Of a stretch of DNA of 64,000 bases, positions 35,118 through 56,400 are shown one piece after another. The notes under the pieces are model-generated. The model made no database searches and was not told where the DNA came from. It was given only the letters and a program-made list of their open reading frames with translations. Within the stretch, counting starts at the first letter, position 1, and each line of letters opens with the position of its first letter. Location of the stretch: assembly GCA_963693365.1 (NCBI GenBank), contig CAVNZM010000004.1, forward strand, positions 10,850,001-10,914,000, in the 5' to 3' direction. This DNA comes from Amoebidium appalachense (lineage: Eukaryota; Ichthyosporea). The translations under genes and the position numbers were made by a program.

Positions 35118-35783
35118 CTATGAAGCGACGGGAAACTGATCACACGCTGAATCCTGGCAGCCGACGATTTTTTTTTGGTGAGTGCTTATGGAAAGCCCCT
35201 CTTCTTTCAGTGTGTGTGCTGGTTGTGGTGGGGCAGTAAACCGTCTCACATCTCCTGATTCCCCTTGAAATCTCAGCATGCACTCATCTATCAAGGTGCA
35301 CAAGCGCGTCTGTGCGGTGCTAAATAGAAGGCCCATAAAGTGGCGTGAGAGCTCGCTTTTTTGCAACCCGTCACGGTTTCTAAGGGTGCCATCAGCACCC
35401 GGACGTAGAAGCATGTAGTCGTCCAGAGTCAGAGCAGTTCTGTAATCGATTGCCACGTCATAAGGGGAATTAGGCCCAAAATACCTCTCGTATAGTTCTA
35501 GGCCATCATCTACAGTGGCTTCATTTTCCTTTAACCTATCTTGGAAGTCAGCAATTGCTATCAAGGCAAGCACATATTCCTCACAGTATTCGGCAGAGAG
35601 AAAATCCATGAAGAGGGGATAATTCACCGTGTCAAGCCTTAAGGTTTCCAGCATGGTGCCGCCTGTTTGTGAGAGCAACGGGTGGCTGCTCATACTGGGG
35701 AGAGATGATAATAGGGTTAAACTCGAGGGAACGACGAGTGTCGAGCTGGTGGGTACTTTTGGGGTGTTTCCAGCAAGCATCAT
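35118..35783 (-). CDS. RGS-domain protein (single exon visible)
   Basis: 221 codons from ATG 35783 to TAG 35118. The Ser/Thr-rich N-terminus (about 45 residues) precedes an RGS-like domain at residues about 49-182. It starts NYPLFMDFLSAEYCEEY, which matches the F..FL..E...E opening of RGS domains. It continues through IAIADFQDRL, GLELYERYF and the typical VAIDYRT turn, and ends with a helix TAQTRLCTLIDECMLRFQ. RGS domains accelerate GTP hydrolysis on G-alpha subunits. The protein has no second domain, like small RGS proteins. The sequence is divergent, so GAP activity is inferred. The frame stays open upstream to 35840 without an ATG, leaving room for a spliced 5' exon. The gene is convergent with the receptor kinase. 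Confidence 0.65.
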   Translation of the reverse strand: MMLAGNTPKVPTSSTLVVPSSLTLLSSLPSMSSHPLLSQTGGTMLETLRLDTVNYPLFMDFLSAEYCEEYVLALIAIADFQDRLKENEATVDDGLELYERYFGPNSPYDVAIDYRTALTLDDYMLLRPGADGTLRNRDGLQKSELSRHFMGLLFSTAQTRLCTLIDECMLRFQGESGDVRRFTAPPQPAHTLKEEGLSISTHQKKIVGCQDSACDQFPVAS

Positions 35784-36512
35784 GATCGTGTAGTTGTGTT
35801 TTCTGCAAGTGTGTGAATATGTGGGTTCGACGTTGTACACCGAGGTTTGTGATTTGTGAGGTCTCAGCTGATGTTTTTACGCTCTTTCACGTTAGCTCAC
35901 GATGCCATGCTGAGAAAGTTGATACTACACAGCTCTATATATACGGAAAGTGAATATGATATGTTGTCTGGGTTTTGCAAGGTGATAGGCCTACAAAGCT
36001 GAATGTGACTGTCCTGAGCGAGATGACCGTCTTCTTAAACCCGGGGCGCATTACCGATTACGGACTTTGAAAGAAAGCAGAAAAAATCAAAACTCCATAT
36101 AATTTCGTTGTGTCACGGATTGAGATTAGAAAATGCCGAAATATATCGTCAAAAGAAACATAATAGAATTTTAGGGGCATTTGCAGACCAAAAAAATTAG
36201 TTATATGAAGCATATTTGGGCAGTGTTGTGTTTTTCCGAAATAAAAGAAAAAGCAAAGAAGGCCATGCAAAAGGGCTCAATCCGAAATTTCATCAGGTGC
36301 CAAGTTCATTTATGATTGGCCAAGGCTGCACCCTGATCACGGGAATCGGGATCGGTGCCGGCAGTCCGGCCGGCGCCGGCGGCAGGCTGCCACGCAAGGC
36401 CCCGGGAGAGGCCGCCTGCTGACATCCCAAATTCTGTTTTTTTAATTGTTTTTTTTTAAAATGTAACATTTATGTAAATATTTAAACTATTTTGCTCGAA
36501 AAGTATGATGTA

Positions 36513-36740
36513 GGGGCAACCCTCCAAATCTAGACGCCACCTCTAATTCGTGAAGCCACTGAATAGTATAGGTATTGAGACTATTTATTATTAGTTCTAC
36601 AATCTTTTTTTGAGCGCCAGTTATAATAAATATATATTTAACGGCACGCAAAAAATATATAGAACTAATAAAAAATAGTCTTAATATAATACACTGGCTT
36701 CACGAATTGGAGGTGGCGTCAAAGTTTGGAGGGTTGCCCC
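36513..36740. mobile_element. foldback / MITE-like element with about 80-bp inverted arms
   Basis: The left arm begins GGGGCAACCCTCCAAA and the right arm ends TTTGGAGGGTTGCCCC. The arms stay complementary inward through CGCCACCTC, AATTCGTGAAGCCA and GACTATTT to TTAGTTCTA, with a few mismatches. The loop is about 60 AT-rich bases. It carries no coding capacity, which fits a miniature inverted-repeat transposable element. A target-site duplication is not clear; GTAG occurs near both ends. Confidence 0.8.
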
Positions 36741-36912
36741 GCGGTAGTTCGGATTCGGAACGTCGGTGTTTGGGGGTTTACACACTTTTTATTGCGTGGA
36801 CATTGCCGGAGGCCCAGCCACATTCGCGAATGCAACGATCTCATTGGATAATGTGATTCTTAACATCCAATCACAGCGTAGCCAGATCGGCGGGATTTGA
36901 AACCCTGTGGTC

Positions 36913-37440
36913 CCTGTCGACGGTCGAGTGACTGGACCTGTTTGAACGGCCAGGTCCAGGTCTGGAAGCGGGTGATGGAATGCGGCCAAATTCCTGGTAT
37001 CAGACCAACGATCTGTTGGATTAGGCCTGGACATCCAGATTCCGCATTCCAATGTCCGGAACCTGGACGACAGGCTGGAAAACGATGCATCGGTTTTCAG
37101 CCTGTCGCCAATCCCATCGCAGGAATGCGGCCTGGTTACAGCTGATTGGTCAATCGATCTGTGATTGTAGTCGATTATCCGAAATATTAATCTATAAACC
37201 TAAAATCACTCCTGACCCATCCGCCAGCTGCTACCGAACCTGGACGTGGCTCACGCATTCAGCCTGCCGCCGGCCGGTTGCCGGTCCCATTCGGGCAATT
37301 ATGCATCTCAGTGGACCCAGACCTGGCCGTTCGAACAGGTCCACTGTCAGTTTTCCACACGCTCAGTGCCATCTCAGTGCCTGTTCAAACTTCGGATATG
37401 CTTTCCACACGCTCAGTGCCTGTTCAAACTTCGGATATGT
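36913..37440. repeat. imperfect inverted repeats and a 38-bp tandem duplication
   Basis: ACCTGTTTGAACGGCCAGG near 36935 recurs inverted as CCTGGCCGTTCGAACAGGT near 37321. GGAATGCGG (36976) recurs inverted as CCGCATTCC (37042). A unit starting TTTCCACACGCTCAGTGCC and ending CTTCGGATATG is present twice (37354-37401 and 37402-37439), the first copy with an 11-base internal repeat. The pattern suggests a decayed foldback element. Confidence 0.7.
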
Positions 37441-37638
37441 ATGTACATTCGAAGGAGATACTGACATAGTGCCTTGAAAGGCATGTGTATCTGGCAGGAA
37501 GCATGGCTTGAATCACCTACACCGAAAGAGGTATGGTGCACCACACAATTACAAATTGCAAAAAGCTGCATTCCGTCACTTAGTACAGCATAGGTCGGGC
37601 TCATCCCACACCAGCCTAGGGCCAGGGGTATGGCGACT

Positions 37639-37915
37639 TGACTTCAAGTCGCGACTTGAAGTCACCAAGCACCTGACTTTCATCAAGTCAAGTCAAGTCA
37701 TGAGGCCACACATAATAGTGACTTGAGGGGGAAGGGGAGCTTGGGACGAGGAGGCATAAGAGGATTGGTTGGGAGGGGGGGCGCAATGCCCGCCCGTGGC
37801 CATGGCTGGCCGGAGGAGCTACTAAAAATAGTACTCCTCAAAGTCGCGACTTTAAAGTCAAGTCAAGTCATCAAACCTAGCAAACAATTATAAATATAAG
37901 TCAAGTCAAGTCATT
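37639..37915. repeat. 26-bp perfect palindrome and scattered (TCAAG)n repeats
   Basis: Bases 37639-37664 are a perfect palindrome centred on TCGCGA. The same CAAGTCA and CGACTT words recur around it: CAAGTCAAGTCAAGTCA near 37685, CGACTTTAAAGTCAAGTCA near 37846 and AAGTCAAGTCAAGTCA near 37898. Confidence 0.85.
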
Positions 37916-38668
37916 GTGGGCCGCTGCCACACCCCTGCCTAGGGCTCTGGAGTCCCAGACCGTCCGGCTCCCTAAACCCCATGGCCGGGCACGTTGAACC
38001 ACCTCCCTCGTGTGTTCAGAGGGCCGTGCTTTGAACACCGGCACGGGTAGTTTGTTTTGTCTCAAGAGTCTCAGACCTGCTACCTTCTGAGGTAGCTCTT
38101 ATTTTTCAAGGAGACGCGGACGATACGGAGAGCGGCTGATCACGTGACTCACCTACTTTGAAAAATAGAACGTCGAGTTATCGTACATAGGCTAGAGGGC
38201 ACAGTCAGTGCGTGCCAGGTCTCAGACGGTCAGACCGCATAAACTGGATCGAGGGGGGTAAAACTTTGTTGGAGCGCTAGGCCCCTGAAGTATGCATGCG
38301 TGACTGCTTTAGAAAAACCGAAGAGTACATACATGCAGGCCTCTATATATATAGCCACGTACGCGTGCACTTGCAGGCAGGCAGACTGCGCTCGAAAGTA
38401 TTGGCACTAGGCCTCTGCGGGGGTATCGTGTCTGAAGACTTTAAGGGCAGAGGCTGATAGGACGTTCAGTGTTCAAATCATGTTTTGAGCCCCGGAAAGT
38501 CAGCATTTACACATTATTTTGAAGCTGCAACGGCGTAGTTCACAACACTGTGATCGTAAATCAGTTGTGATGTTTTTAATGGTTTTCATAGCAACAAGCA
38601 CCACACATACACACCAGCAACCGTGCAAGTACACTTGCATGTCCTGGCAGCGCATATGCATGACTTGA

Positions 38669-42271
<3,603 letters not shown>

Positions 42272-43131
42272 GTTAAACATTTTCCGTTTGGACCCCCCCC
42301 CCCCCCCGCGCAGACCCCGCTACGGACCTCATTGGTATCCCTCTTGTATAAAGTTGTCTTGAACCACACTAATACATTCTGGTTCACATCGTCATCACAT
42401 TAGGTGTAATAGATTTTCTAGTATGATTATTGGGGTAATCAATGTCTGTAGCCAAAAAGCCAATATAGGTTTTATCATGATAAGAGGTGCCAATGGTTAG
42501 CCTAAGTTACGTAATGAGATTTTCTGCTGTAAGTTGGGTACTGAATGATTCATACTAGTGCTAGTGGCCAGCTTCAAATGGCCTCAGGTTCTGTCTCCAT
42601 GGTGCACATATTTGCGAGCTCGCTCAATAGTGCATATGTCCGCAGTGTTTCACAGCTGAATGATCGAATGTAAATAGTGAGTTTGTTGGTAGACACAATT
42701 TGTACAAAAAAGACAAAATTCTAGGTGTGTTGTATGGTTGGATACATATATCTTGTAATAATTGTTATGATTGTGCAGGGCACCGTGCTGAAATGTAATA
42801 ATAAGCAATATGAAATTAAATCGATGAATATTCACACAAACACACATGACATTCGTACAGGCGAGGACACGCGCACACGCGCGCGCACACACACACACAC
42901 ACATGCACGTACACACGCACACACACACACAGAGAGAGAGATACATGTGTACACACTTGACACGTGCACAGTGTCACAGACACACGTACTGCACAAATGC
43001 ACATACCCCTCCATACATGCACGCACGCGCATACCCCTCCGTACACACACACACACACACAAACACGTCTGTATGATACGTGAGGCACACGCCTTAATCT
43101 CGAGCACAGTGCTGTCGCACGAGTGCACGCA

Positions 43132-43172
<41 letters not shown>

Positions 43173-43354
43173 CTACTATATGCCCTACCGAATAGTTATA
43201 AATTATTGCCATCTTGCGCGTGTACACGGAAATCGTACGTGTGTGGAAATTTTTGGGCCATTATGATCTGCCTGAGCGAGGATACTCGAAGACTAGTGTG
43301 TCGGAGCTGTAGGGGGGGGGGGGGGGGGGAGGGGAAGAGGAGGTGACGACGGAA

Positions 43355-43393
<39 letters not shown>

Positions 43394-44095
43394 GGCTCGG
43401 GGTCCGGAGGGTCCGGATGGTGTTTGCACTTGTTACTGGATACGTCAAGTTTTTATTGCCTTCTCAGTATGCCGTCAAAAGAAAAATATTTGCGTAAACA
43501 GTGCTCACGTTCACGGCCGAAGTCGAAGCAGCGATCTGATTGGTTTACAGAAAAAGCAACGGATTTGGTTGGCTTCGCAGTGAGCCACTCTGCACTTGAT
43601 GACGTCGACGCATGCGTCACCCGGTGAACGTAAACAACGAACATAGCTATAGTGTAAACAAGGTGACTACCTCAGGTGTCACAACGGCATTGGAAAACGC
43701 GCGTTTACTATACTGTTCTGTTCACTGCAAAGTGTGCTTCGACAAAGTGTGCAGCGTGCTCGAAGCACACTTTGTTATGGGATTAGTAACTACCCTGATA
43801 GACGCAGGTGTGTTTACACCTGCCACTTGGGTTCTACGTAGTTTTGTCTATATCGTGTGACGTGTCTAACTCTTGCCTTCACCTGCCACGCGCTCTAAGC
43901 CGTTTTTTGGCTTTTGACCTGTTTCAGGTTGACAGGGTTACCTGTCGCTCCTAATGTAAAGCCGCCAACGACCAATTGGCCTCGTTTATCGGTTGCATCT
44001 TGCTGGGATCTCTGATCCGTCACTTGAGATCTTTGGAGTTCTTTTCAGGTTTCCGTTGTGGTTTTTAGTCAACGGCAGGCAGCAAGAGAGAAAAC
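42272..44095. other. intergenic region upstream of the ceramidase; hairpins near its 3' end
   Basis: No supported exon. A small frame from ATG 43469 to 43627 (MPSKEKYLRKQCSRSRPKSK) is basic and may be chance. There are CA-rich arrays at 42890-42930 and 43135-43170 and a G run at 43357-43392. Hairpins stand at 43728-43774 (CAAAGTGTGCTTCGA and its inverse) and 43804-43823 (GCAGGTGT and its inverse). Confidence 0.5.
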
Positions 44096-49032
<4,937 letters not shown>

Positions 49033-49975
49033 TTTGAGGGCTGGGGATGTTTGGGACTCTTTTTTGCCTTTTTGTCATTTGCAGGTGTATGTACACACAC
49101 CCACACGCACACTGGATGTTGGATAAAACAGTTCAGAATACACACATGCATAATTAAGTCCACACCCGAATTGACACACAGACACACAGACACACACACA
49201 CGTATACGCACACACACACACACACGGACGCATACCCGCGTGTACACATGCATACACACGCACACACACTTTTTTCCACAAACGCCCACACGCGCACGCA
49301 CACACGTACACATTGCACACACGCGTTTCTTTTTGCCCCGGTTTTCTTGTCCAAAGGATTTCATTACTGGGGTTCTCGACCCTCTTATGATAATTAGCCT
49401 TAAACTCTCTCGTGACGCTTTTTTCAATGTATATTGGCAACAGAATGTAAACTGATGAGATATGGTTCCAATACTCTTATTCCTTTTTTATCCGCTAGTC
49501 GTGAGGTAACGAAGGACAAGCAAAAGCAATTGTAAATATGTTGAGAGAGGTTTTTTTCCCCCCTGCAAAATATATAACGATATGTTGTAGTTACTACATG
49601 CACACTACAGATGCCGAGAACGATGTAAAATAAGTGAGCCGGAGTGCACATAGCCAGAGCGTTCGGACGAAGGTGTATTTTTAGGCATGGCATGGACGTA
49701 CCATGGAGTTCCCGTCTCTATGGTTGGGCCAGCTATATACCTACTTCTTTCACTTTTTTCTAAGAATATTTTTTTTTTGCGTATATATTCGGGTGTATGA
49801 TAAACGTGATTTTGGCCTGACGGCACTGAAGATGTGCATGTGCTGTGGTGTTTTTTTACATGATCACATATATCATTGTGAAACATTAATAAAACCTGTC
49901 CAATCCACAATTAAAACTCGAGCTCTGCTCTGCTACGGTCACCTCCCGGCCAGTTCCCCCCACCCTCCGAAACTT

Positions 49976-50011
<36 letters not shown>

Positions 50012-50147
50012 CCGTACGCATGTAGTGTATGTGTGTTTGGATTGGGTGGGTGGGTGGGTGGGTGGTGGTGGTGGTGCATGTGTGTGTGTGTATGTGTGTG
50101 TATGCGTGTGTGTGTGTGTGTGTGTCCGTGTGTGCACGCGTGTGTAT

Positions 50148-50194
<47 letters not shown>

Positions 50195-51158
50195 GGGAGG
50201 GGAGGGGGCGGGCTGGGCTCATATTGCTGAGGTGCTGCCAAGTTGGTGGGATGGTTTGATGAGAACATACCCATTCCGTAAATGTTGCCAATATGTTGCG
50301 CCCCACCATGGGCATACCAAATGATTATCGTAAGTGGCTTGATGCACGTACATGGACACACGAAAGGACACAAAGCCTTAAGGTTTCTATTTAGACCATG
50401 GCCATTTATCCCCCTCCCCCCCCCCCCCCCCCTCGCCCCATCCCCCCCTCAACACACCCACGCCCACACCTACACCCACATGCACACACCCCACATCGAC
50501 ACGCACACATGTACACACATGCACATAGCAACACACCCACACAGAGACATGTACACACCCACCCACCCATCCATCCCTCCTGCGTCCAAGGCATCCACCA
50601 ACCAACCACATGAACACCATTGCATCCGCATTCATAATAGTTGTCACCGTTGGCAATCATACAGCGGCCGACCACACAGCCAAATGTCTTGGGCACCCTC
50701 AATAATTATTGCATAAAACAACTTTACTGAACACATGTTTGATTATTTGCAGCACTTTCGTTACAGAACACGCATTGTCATTGCTGTTTCAGATACAGTC
50801 CAGTCGACTGGCAAATTTTATCAAATTTACTGATAAGTTAGAAAAGAGCCTTACCCCCCCCCCCCCCCCCCCCCCCCCCCCTTCTTTTCCAGGGGAAAGG
50901 AACTCGAACCAGTAGGGCTGCCCTAAGGCAAGTCAAATGATTACAGTTATTGTCAGTTCATCAATACGTGCATGCATACAGTAACTCCCCCCACCCATCT
51001 GTCCACCTGGAACTACACATCAGTTTCACCCACCATTCATTCGATTAATACGTTCTCGTCAAGCCCCATATCCCAAACTATATTATTATCCATTCAGTCA
51101 TGTGCATTCATTCCAGAGAGGGATTGCCTTCTTTCCATATTTGGTATTTATGCAGCCA
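49033..51158. other. intergenic region between convergent ceramidase and MCUR1-like genes
   Basis: I see no gene. There are CA/CG repeats (49170-49330), C runs (49978-50007, 50857-50881), a (GGGT)n and GT-rich stretch (50045-50135) and a G run of about 44 (50149-50193). Confidence 0.5.
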
Positions 51159-51554
51159 TTATGCGCCAATCTTGACCAATCGGATGTAAGCGATGGTCAT
51201 GGATGCTCCAGACACAAGTGCCCCTGCACACGCAATCATGTCAGAGCCCCCCCCCTCCTCCCCCCTCCCCCCAACACCCTCCTCCTCCTCCCCCCATCCC
51301 CCCCCCCCTGCCGGTGCACACGAAGGCCTGCACATACCTACACACCATGCAAAGGCAGTAAAACAAACGGGATGGGTGTGTAGGTATATTTAGTTTTAGT
51401 GGGATGTATGTGTGCGTAGCAAGAAAGACAGAGACAGGTAGGGCCGTGAGTAAGGGGGGAAGATGGTGATGGGAGGGAGGGAAGCAGGGAGCAAGACGGA
51501 AACGGGTGGAAGCGGGGGGGGGGGGGGGGGGGGGGGAGGGGAGAGGGGGGGAGA

Positions 51555-51635
<81 letters not shown>

Positions 51636-53084
51636 CAAACACACGCACACACACAGAGAGAGAGAGGGGGGAGGGGAGGGGGAGGGGGGGGGGGGGGGGG
51701 GGGGAGGGGGTGCGAGAAAGAGATATTGTGTGTGTGGTGTGTGTGCATGTGTTTGTGTGAGCGTGCACACGTCTTTTGGCCTGGGGAAGGCGGCGGCGGC
51801 CGGGGGGGGGGGGGGGGGGGGGGGGGGTCTTTACCGAGGAAGTATTTAAAGAAATCCAGCTTCGACTGTTCGATTTGGGTGCGTAGATGTCCCACCTGCC
51901 GTGCCCACGTCATCAGATGCAACACCCAAAAGAATCCTCCCTCCCCCCTTCCCCCCTCCCTCCCTCCTTTTCCTAAGCCCTTTTCTTGGTGCTTCGGCAA
52001 CGTATCCACTAAGTGGCTCTCCATTGCACATGCCCACATGCAAGCAGACAACATACAAACATGTGCACACGCACAAGCAAACACCCAACCCAAGAACCCT
52101 CCCAGCATTCCATCCCATACCCACACTACACACCAAGAATACCAAAACATAACCACACCCCACACCTAATGATACACAAACGTACCTGCAACCCATAACA
52201 CACACACACACACACACTCGGGCACCAATGCACACGGACACATACACACACCACCCTTAATTCCAATCCTCCTCCCTCCCCCCCACCCCTTCCCCTCTTC
52301 CCCCCGTTCATTTAAATTAATATTAACTATAAACACACGCATGCTTACCTCGGTGTCTATTCTGCCCCGTGTGTCCTTGATTCTTTGTTCTTGCAGTGCA
52401 AAGTCCTCCTTTGTTCGCCCCTTTTCCAGACTGAAGTCTAGACGCACACCACTCTGCCCATACACCATTTGAGTATAAGATAATGACTTGAAAGGGAGTA
52501 AAAAACCACCTTCCCTCCTCCGAGCTTCCTCCCTCCCCCCCCCATCTCCCCCCCCCTCTACCCTTCCATACTCGCCCAACCACCTCCACCATCACGCACG
52601 ATGCAAACGAACAAGGACACACACACACACACACACACAAGCGTGCACACACACACAGAAACACACAGGCACACACAGAGGCACACACATGCACACACAT
52701 GCACACTCATGCACACTCATGCACATGCACACGCACACGCACACGCACACGCACACGCACACGCACACGCACACGCACACGCACACACCATTACTCGTGC
52801 CATAGTTTGCACACCGGGAACGATACAGATGCAACCACCCACATGGCGTCCATGCCGGGAGACACATGATAAGACCTAAAGCGTGTGTGTGTGTGTGTGT
52901 GCAAGCACGTGCATGCAACTTTGTAGCACTGAGAGAAACAATGAGCAGAAGCAACAACAGAGGATTAGGGGGGCAGAGGGGGGTGGAGGGGGAGGGGAGG
53001 GGGCGGAAAGGGGGGGGGGGGAAGTCCAACCTTCATTTTTGTGATTTCCTCTTTCAACATTTCATCCAGCTTCTTTAGTTCTTG

Positions 53085-53121
<37 letters not shown>

Positions 53122-53640
53122 TGTGTGCATGCGCGCATGTGTGTGTAGCGAATGTGTCATTGATTATGTGTACACGTACCTGCTCAGCATTTGCATGTAT
53201 GTATTTACAGGGAGCCAGAAAGCTCAACGGATAAATCTAGTACGGAGGAGGGGAGGGAAAGGTGAACCTGTGAGCTTTTATGCACGTGCGCGGGTGACAA
53301 CTCAACTTGCGTACATGGTGAACGTGTCAGACAGACACTGATAACAACACACGTGTAAAACCATCCGATTAAAACATTAAAAAGAAAAGAAGAGCACGTG
53401 AGTAAGTACTTTAGTGTTCGAGAGGAGGGCAAGGGAAGGGGGTGTTTCTAGCTATGTAAACCCCTGCACACGTGTGTGCATCTTTGACTCAGTGCCGGTG
53501 TGGATGTGGATTGTTGGGTTGAAGGGGGAGGGAGTTGGGGGCTTGAACGCACCATCAAGTACGAAGCACGAGTTGGGGGGGGGGGGGGGGGGGGGGGTTG
53601 TCGTCATCACAACATCGATCATTGCTGAGAACCCCCCTCC

Positions 53641-53688
<48 letters not shown>

Positions 53689-54261
53689 ACGCACACACGC
53701 ACACACGCACACACACACACGAACACGCACACACGCACACACACAGACAAAAAAAAAAAAAAAAGAACAAAAAGAAAAAGAAAAGAAAAAGGAAAAAAAT
53801 AAAACTGTTGGCCATAGGAGTTAAACTTCACAGTTGCGACAACAAGTTTTGTGCAGCAACAAACACATCCGAAGAGTTGAAGAATGGGACTGGGCCACTG
53901 ATATCCACAGTCATTTGCTTAGCAACCACCCGGTCTATATCCCCCCCTCCCCCCTCCCCCCCCTCCCCCCTCCCCCCCCCCCCCCCCCCCCCCCCCCTCC
54001 CCCCCAGGTTTTCCACCAGAAAGGGAAAAAAAAAGGGAGAAAAAAAAAAATGAAGAAGAAGAGGAAGAGGAAGAAGAAAGAAGAAAAAACAAAGACTAAA
54101 GCAAAAAGCTCAGCGGGAACACACACAGATACACATGCACCCCGCGCACCTGTATTCTGTCGATGTCGAACCGTACGAGGATAAGTTTCGTCTTGTCCAA
54201 AACCTCAATGTCCTTGCGTACCTGCCCACGTGCACACACGTGAGTGCACGTAAATTCAAAT

Positions 54262-54305
<44 letters not shown>

Positions 54306-56089
54306 GTGCGCACGCGCAGACGAGCAGAAAAGCAGGCATACAGGAACGCACACATGGATACATGCACGGCCACACACAGTACAGAGATCCGGAGAGTGGG
54401 CAAGGAGAGAGAGGGAAGAAAAAACCGGCGCGGTTACCGTACACAAGACGAATTCAGAGGCAAGCATAAGCACATACAGGTTTACAGCCCTTCTCCCCTC
54501 TCCCCCCCCCCCCCCCCCCTCTCTACGGGACCTCTCTTCTGTCTCTGTACCTCTCTCTCTCTTCAGACGCAAACCCAGATACTTGTATCGATGGCATTTG
54601 TATCGGTTTGCGCGCAGTGACATAGCAATAACCAGTGTCCAATCAAAATGGGTATAGCATATACACGGTGTCCAATCAAGATGGGTGCAGCATGTACATG
54701 GTGTCCAATCAAAATAGGTATAGCATATACATGGGGTCCAATCAAAATAGGTATAGCATATACATGGCGTCCAATCAAAATAGGTATAGCATACACATGG
54801 TGTCCAACCAAAATAGGTATTGCATATACATGGTGTCCAATCAAAATAGGTATAGCATATACATGGTGTCCAATCAAAATAAATGCAGCATATACATGGT
54901 GTCCAATCAAAATGGTTGCAGCATGTAAATGGTGTGTGAGTGTGTGTGTGAGTGTGTGTTGTGTGTGTGGGTGTGTGGGTGGGTGTGCGCGCGTGTGTGT
55001 GCATATGTGTTTGTGTATGGAGTTCATGCACGAGAGTGTGCCTGTGTGCGTGTCCGTGTGTGTCCACACATGTGCAATTGTGTGTTTGTTCGCTCATGTG
55101 CATTTTTTGTGTGTGTCCGTGTACTTGCTTTTGTGTGCATGTGCCCGCGCGTGCACACATGTGTATTCATGTTCATGTGAACCTTGAACATGTGGTGTGT
55201 CCATGTGCATTCACATTGGCATGTGTGGTGTGTCCATGTGCATTGTAAATGCTTGTGTGGTGTGTCCATGAGCATGCACATTTGCATGTGTGGTGTGTTC
55301 ATGTGCATGCACATTTGCACATGTGTGTGTGTTTGTGTGTGCACATGCATGCGTATATGTGCACATGTGTGTGTGTTTGTGTGTGCACATGCATGCGTAT
55401 ATGTGCACATGTGTGTGTTTGTGTGTGCTCATGCATGCATTTATGTGCACATGTGTGTTTTTGTGTGTGCGCATGCATGCGTATATGTGCACATGTGTGT
55501 GTTTGTGTGTGCTCATACATGCGTATATGTGCACATGTGTGTTGTGTGTGCTCATGCATGCTTATATGTGCACATGTGTGTGTGTTGTGTGTGCTCATGC
55601 ATGCTATATGTGCACATGTGTGTGTGTTTGTGTGTGCTCATGCATGCGTATATGTGCACATGCCCACCTGCTCCAGGTCCAGTGCATGTTGGTGGATGAA
55701 CTTTTCAAACTCCGCCTTTCGGCTCAACGTCTCTGCTGCCTCTTCCATACTGTTGTTTTATTTATATGTTTGTTTTTATTTATCATTTATTTATTTGTTT
55801 ATTTATTTGGTGAAGAGGTAGGGAGTGGGGGGGGAGGGGGGGGGGGGGGGAGGGGGAGGGGGGGGGGGGGAAGGCAGGTTAGAGTGCCGTGCACTTCAAG
55901 AAGTGCAGATTCACACCGAATTGATTTGAGCCGAGGGTAAAGTATGGACACGGCGCAGAGTGCAAAGGCACACAAGACCCCCCCCCCCCCCCCCCCTCCC
56001 CCCCCGGTGCCCCATTTCCCACCAAAATACTAGAAAGAACAGGGAATGAAATGACAGAGCCCCCCCCTCCCCCCCCCCCCCCCCCCTCC

Positions 56090-56120
<31 letters not shown>

Positions 56121-56355
56121 CGACCTCATCTGGACGATTGCTGTGAGTGCTGCAGTTAGCGCCTGTGCCTGTGCCTGTGTAAACCCCCTCCCTTGTAGCT
56201 GTCTCTCCACCCCCTCCACATCCACCCCCCCAACAAGTCGTGTCTCCGTTTCGGTGGATGGTGTGGTTTTCTGCTGACGGGGAAAAAAAAAAAAGATGAG
56301 GTGTGTGTGTAGACACGACACAAGGAAATGTGTGTGTGTGTGTGTGTGTGTCTGT

Positions 56356-56400
<45 letters not shown>

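Larger units (their letters stand above)
35784..38668. other. intergenic region rich in foldback and short direct repeats
   Basis: No coding exon is convincing. The region holds the foldback element at 36513-36740, inverted and tandem repeats at 36913-37440, and a palindrome with TCAAG repeats at 37639-37915. A short GC-rich palindromic patch lies at about 36340-36420. The last 500 bases are probably the promoter and leader of the amidase gene. Confidence 0.5.

Noticed and set aside
43469-43627. Small basic protein starting MPSKEKYLRKQC
   Set aside because: Only 52 codons, with no domain, no splice support and no conserved context; kept as a note in the intergenic entry.
53828-54016. Minus-strand frame containing [20 protein letters not shown] as an extra MCUR1-like exon
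   Set aside because: Exons 4 and 5 already join in phase and match the family continuously; this frame has a stop and would break it.
54635-54931. CRISPR array
   Set aside because: The units are contiguous with no unique spacers, and the DNA is eukaryotic.
54096-55160. 354-codon minus-strand frame with 11-residue repeats
   Set aside because: It runs through a 33-bp minisatellite and TG-rich DNA in intron 3 and only overlaps exon 4 of the MCUR1-like gene.
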